From the NCBI GenBank assembly GCA_910577065.1, contig CAJTLD010000113.1:236-8277 (forward strand): a DNA stretch of 8,042 bases, given 5' to 3'. The notes below the pieces were generated by a model. The model saw only the letters and a program-made list of their open reading frames with translations, was not told the DNA's origin and did not search any database. The position numbers and the translations under genes are program-made. The number at the start of each line of letters is the position of its first letter. Positions within the stretch are counted from its first letter, which is position 1. Source of the stretch: an uncultured Lachnospiraceae bacterium (GTDB lineage Bacteria > Bacillota > Clostridia > Lachnospirales > Lachnospiraceae). Of the stretch, positions 7,290-8,042 are shown piece by piece.

Positions 7290-7339
7290 CCTCCCACAAT
7301 TCAGTAAGCCGGACTGTTTTTTAAACAGGCAGGCTTACT
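7290..7339 (-). promoter_or_regulatory. Leader hairpin / inverted repeat just upstream of the response regulator ribosome binding site
   Basis: The arms AGTAAGCC (7303-7310) and GGCTTACT (7332-7339) are a perfect 8-bp inverted repeat. Nested inside, CTGTTT (7314-7319) and AAACAG (7323-7328) form a second perfect 6-bp stem with a 3-base loop, separated from the outer stem by a 3x3 internal loop. No U-run follows in either direction, so it is not an intrinsic terminator. On the minus strand it ends eight bases before the GGGAGG site (7295-7290) of the response regulator. It could be an mRNA structure acting on translation or stability, or a dyad operator. Confidence 0.55.
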
Positions 7340-7358
7340 TACTTTAAAATATATCCAT

Positions 7359-7403
7359 TCTATAATTTTTCATCTTACAAAACAAACATTAAAACAGAAT
7401 TAA
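7359..7403 (-). promoter_or_regulatory. Candidate promoter and tandem TTAAT operator of the response regulator-kinase operon
   Basis: On the minus strand two TTAAT half-sites lie at 7403-7399 and 7392-7388, 11 bp apart, in the string TTAATTCTGTTTTAAT. A candidate -10, TATAGA, is at 7364-7359; upstream of it only weak TTTGTT-like -35 sequence is seen. The half-site pair matches the one in front of cysD in spacing and in the GTT of the spacer, but sits 23 bp from its -10 instead of 13, one helical turn further. The repeat is seen directly; promoter function is inferred and the -10 is uncertain. Confidence 0.4.
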
Positions 7404-7412
7404 AGTATAACG

Positions 7413-7430
7413 GTTTCCGGCATCCGAAAC
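7413..7430 (-). terminator. Weak candidate terminator or dyad downstream of arr
   Basis: GTTTC (7413-7417) pairs with GAAAC (7426-7430) and GG with CC inside, leaving one bulged C and a 3-base loop. It lies 78 bases after the arr stop on the minus strand. No real U-run follows (CGTTATACTTT), so termination is doubtful. It is the best stem found between arr and the regulator gene. The rest of the 222-base gap between those genes holds the promoter and leader elements listed separately and no convincing reading frame. Confidence 0.25.
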
Positions 7431-7951
7431 ATGATAGAACTATGGCGTGATATGATAAATGGGTACGGCGCATCGGGCTGCGTTGACCGGTACATGGTTT
7501 CGTTGTATCAGTCAATTGCTTTTACTCCGTTTTCAGACAGCTTCTTAAGATTTTCATTCATAACATTCAGCGCTTCAGGGGAATGTCCTTCCCATTTTAC
7601 TACTTCTGCAACAATTTTTAGCGGTTGCTTCGATCGATATGATTTTGTAGGATTTCCAGGGAATTTCTTATCTGTAAGATTGGGATCATTTTCGTAATCT
7701 CCCATTGGTTCTATAACATATATCCTTTCTTTTCCGTCTCCTTCTGCTAATTCCGCTCCCCAGACTGCCGCCTCTAAAGTTCCCGCAAAATAAACATATT
7801 CTGATTTTCTGTCATCATTATAGTTCTTTTTCTTTCCTGTAATTATGAAATCTCCTATTTTCAAGTCCGCCTTCGTTCCATGAAAAAACGAACCCTGGCT
7901 GAATTTAATTTTTTCGTCCATTTGATTTCCTCCTATTACTGCATCCGAACA
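7420..7951. repeat. Short direct repeat flanking arr (GCATCCGAA)
   Basis: GCATCCGAAACA at 7420-7431 and GCATCCGAACA at 7941-7951 share nine identical bases in a row and match further with a one-base gap. The two copies enclose the arr gene and its ribosome binding site. They could be a target duplication or recombination site left by insertion of arr, or a chance match; two flanks of about 100 bases will share a 9-mer occasionally. Confidence 0.3.
7508..7921 (-). CDS. arr: Rifampin ADP-ribosyltransferase (Arr family)
   Basis: A 137-residue protein that closely follows the Arr family along its whole length. Arr enzymes move ADP-ribose from NAD+ to a hydroxyl of rifamycins and so inactivate them. 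Recognisable blocks are FFHGTKADLKIGD (12-24), the YVYFAGTLEAAVWGAELAEG block (about 42-61), ERIYVIEP (65-72), the DPNLTDKKFPGNPTKSYRS block (about 78-96, with the conserved Asp84) and WEGH (109-112). The length is the family's usual one of about 140. The frame is open further upstream, but the ATG at 7921 has a perfect AGGAGG seven bases before it and starts where known Arr proteins start; the upstream extension begins with TTG and lacks family similarity. Its codons are visibly AT-richer than those of the cys genes, which fits recent acquisition, although chromosomal arr genes also exist. No clear promoter is seen in the 121 bases upstream. Confidence 0.92.
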   Translation of the reverse strand: MDEKIKFSQGSFFHGTKADLKIGDFIITGKKKNYNDDRKSEYVYFAGTLEAAVWGAELAEGDGKERIYVIEPMGDYENDPNLTDKKFPGNPTKSYRSKQPLKIVAEVVKWEGHSPEALNVMNENLKKLSENGVKAID

Positions 7952-7994
7952 GGAATTGAAGTTTGGAGACACCTGCTTTATGCCAGCGCTAGGC

Positions 7995-8035
7995 AAAATT
8001 TCGACGGCGATGCGGTGGCATCGTCTAGAAATTTT
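7995..8035. repeat. Imperfect hairpin upstream of arr at the window edge
   Basis: Outer arms AAAATTTC (7995-8002) and GAAATTTT (8028-8035) are a perfect 8-bp inverted repeat. An inner stem CGATGC (8008-8013) / GCATCG (8018-8023) closes a 4-base loop; a 5x4 internal loop lies between. A second small palindrome (AGCGCT, 7985-7990) is adjacent. It may be a terminator of a gene beyond the edge, an end structure of a mobile element, or a leader structure for arr. The sequence alone does not decide. Confidence 0.5.
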
Positions 8036-8042
8036 AACGACG

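Noticed and set aside
7463..7493. GTAC-rich imperfect dyad just downstream of arr
   Set aside because: The pairing needs several bulges and part of it arises only because GTAC is itself a palindrome; no U-run follows.
7508..7996. Longer arr frame starting at TTG 7996
   Set aside because: The extra 25 residues have no family similarity, and a perfect AGGAGG sits correctly before the ATG at 7921.
7985..8038. Possible integron attC site upstream of arr (GCTAGGC and TTTTAAC near the hairpin ends)
   Set aside because: The core-like sites are in the wrong order and imperfect: attC needs RYYYAAC first and GTTRRRY last on the same strand, and neither strand shows this. arr being a known integron cassette elsewhere is not enough.

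Overview
The window looks like chromosomal DNA of a low-to-mid GC Gram-positive, most likely a gut-type Clostridia/Lachnospiraceae member. This is inferred from strong AGGAGG-type ribosome binding sites, TATAAT promoters, and a DUF975/DUF2752 membrane-protein pair typical of Bacillota. No rRNA, tRNA, CRISPR array or complete mobile element was seen, so the assignment rests on gene style only.

Layout from left to right: (1) a DUF2752 membrane protein on the minus strand, cut by the left edge (1-415); (2) a divergently transcribed DUF975 membrane protein (502-1227, plus); (3) a minus-strand operon cysD - cysNC - sulfotransferase (5128 down to 1245), ending in a hairpin terminator that overlaps the stop codon of the convergent DUF975 gene; (4) upstream on the same strand, an OmpR-family response regulator and sensor histidine kinase pair (7285 down to 5241); (5) an Arr-type rifampin ADP-ribosyltransferase (7921-7508, minus), flanked by short repeats and hairpins.

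The main story is a compact sulfation module. CysD plus the CysN part of the CysNC fusion make APS from sulfate and ATP, the fused APS kinase makes PAPS, and the last gene encodes a PAPS-dependent-type sulfotransferase. No PAPS reductase or sulfite reductase lies in the window, so the operon looks built for sulfating an acceptor rather than for cysteine synthesis. The two-component system next to it is a plausible controller. The same tandem motif (two TTAAT half-sites 11 bp apart, with a shared GTT between them) lies upstream of both the response-regulator gene and cysD. At cysD it occupies the place of a missing -35 box. This suggests a self-regulated signalling circuit that switches on sulfation, and it is the most testable new idea here.

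Other oddities: the histidine kinase has no ATG/GTG/TTG start at the expected place, with an AUA overlapping the regulator's stop codon instead; its sensor domain carries a CxxC motif; and the arr region is AT-richer than its neighbours.
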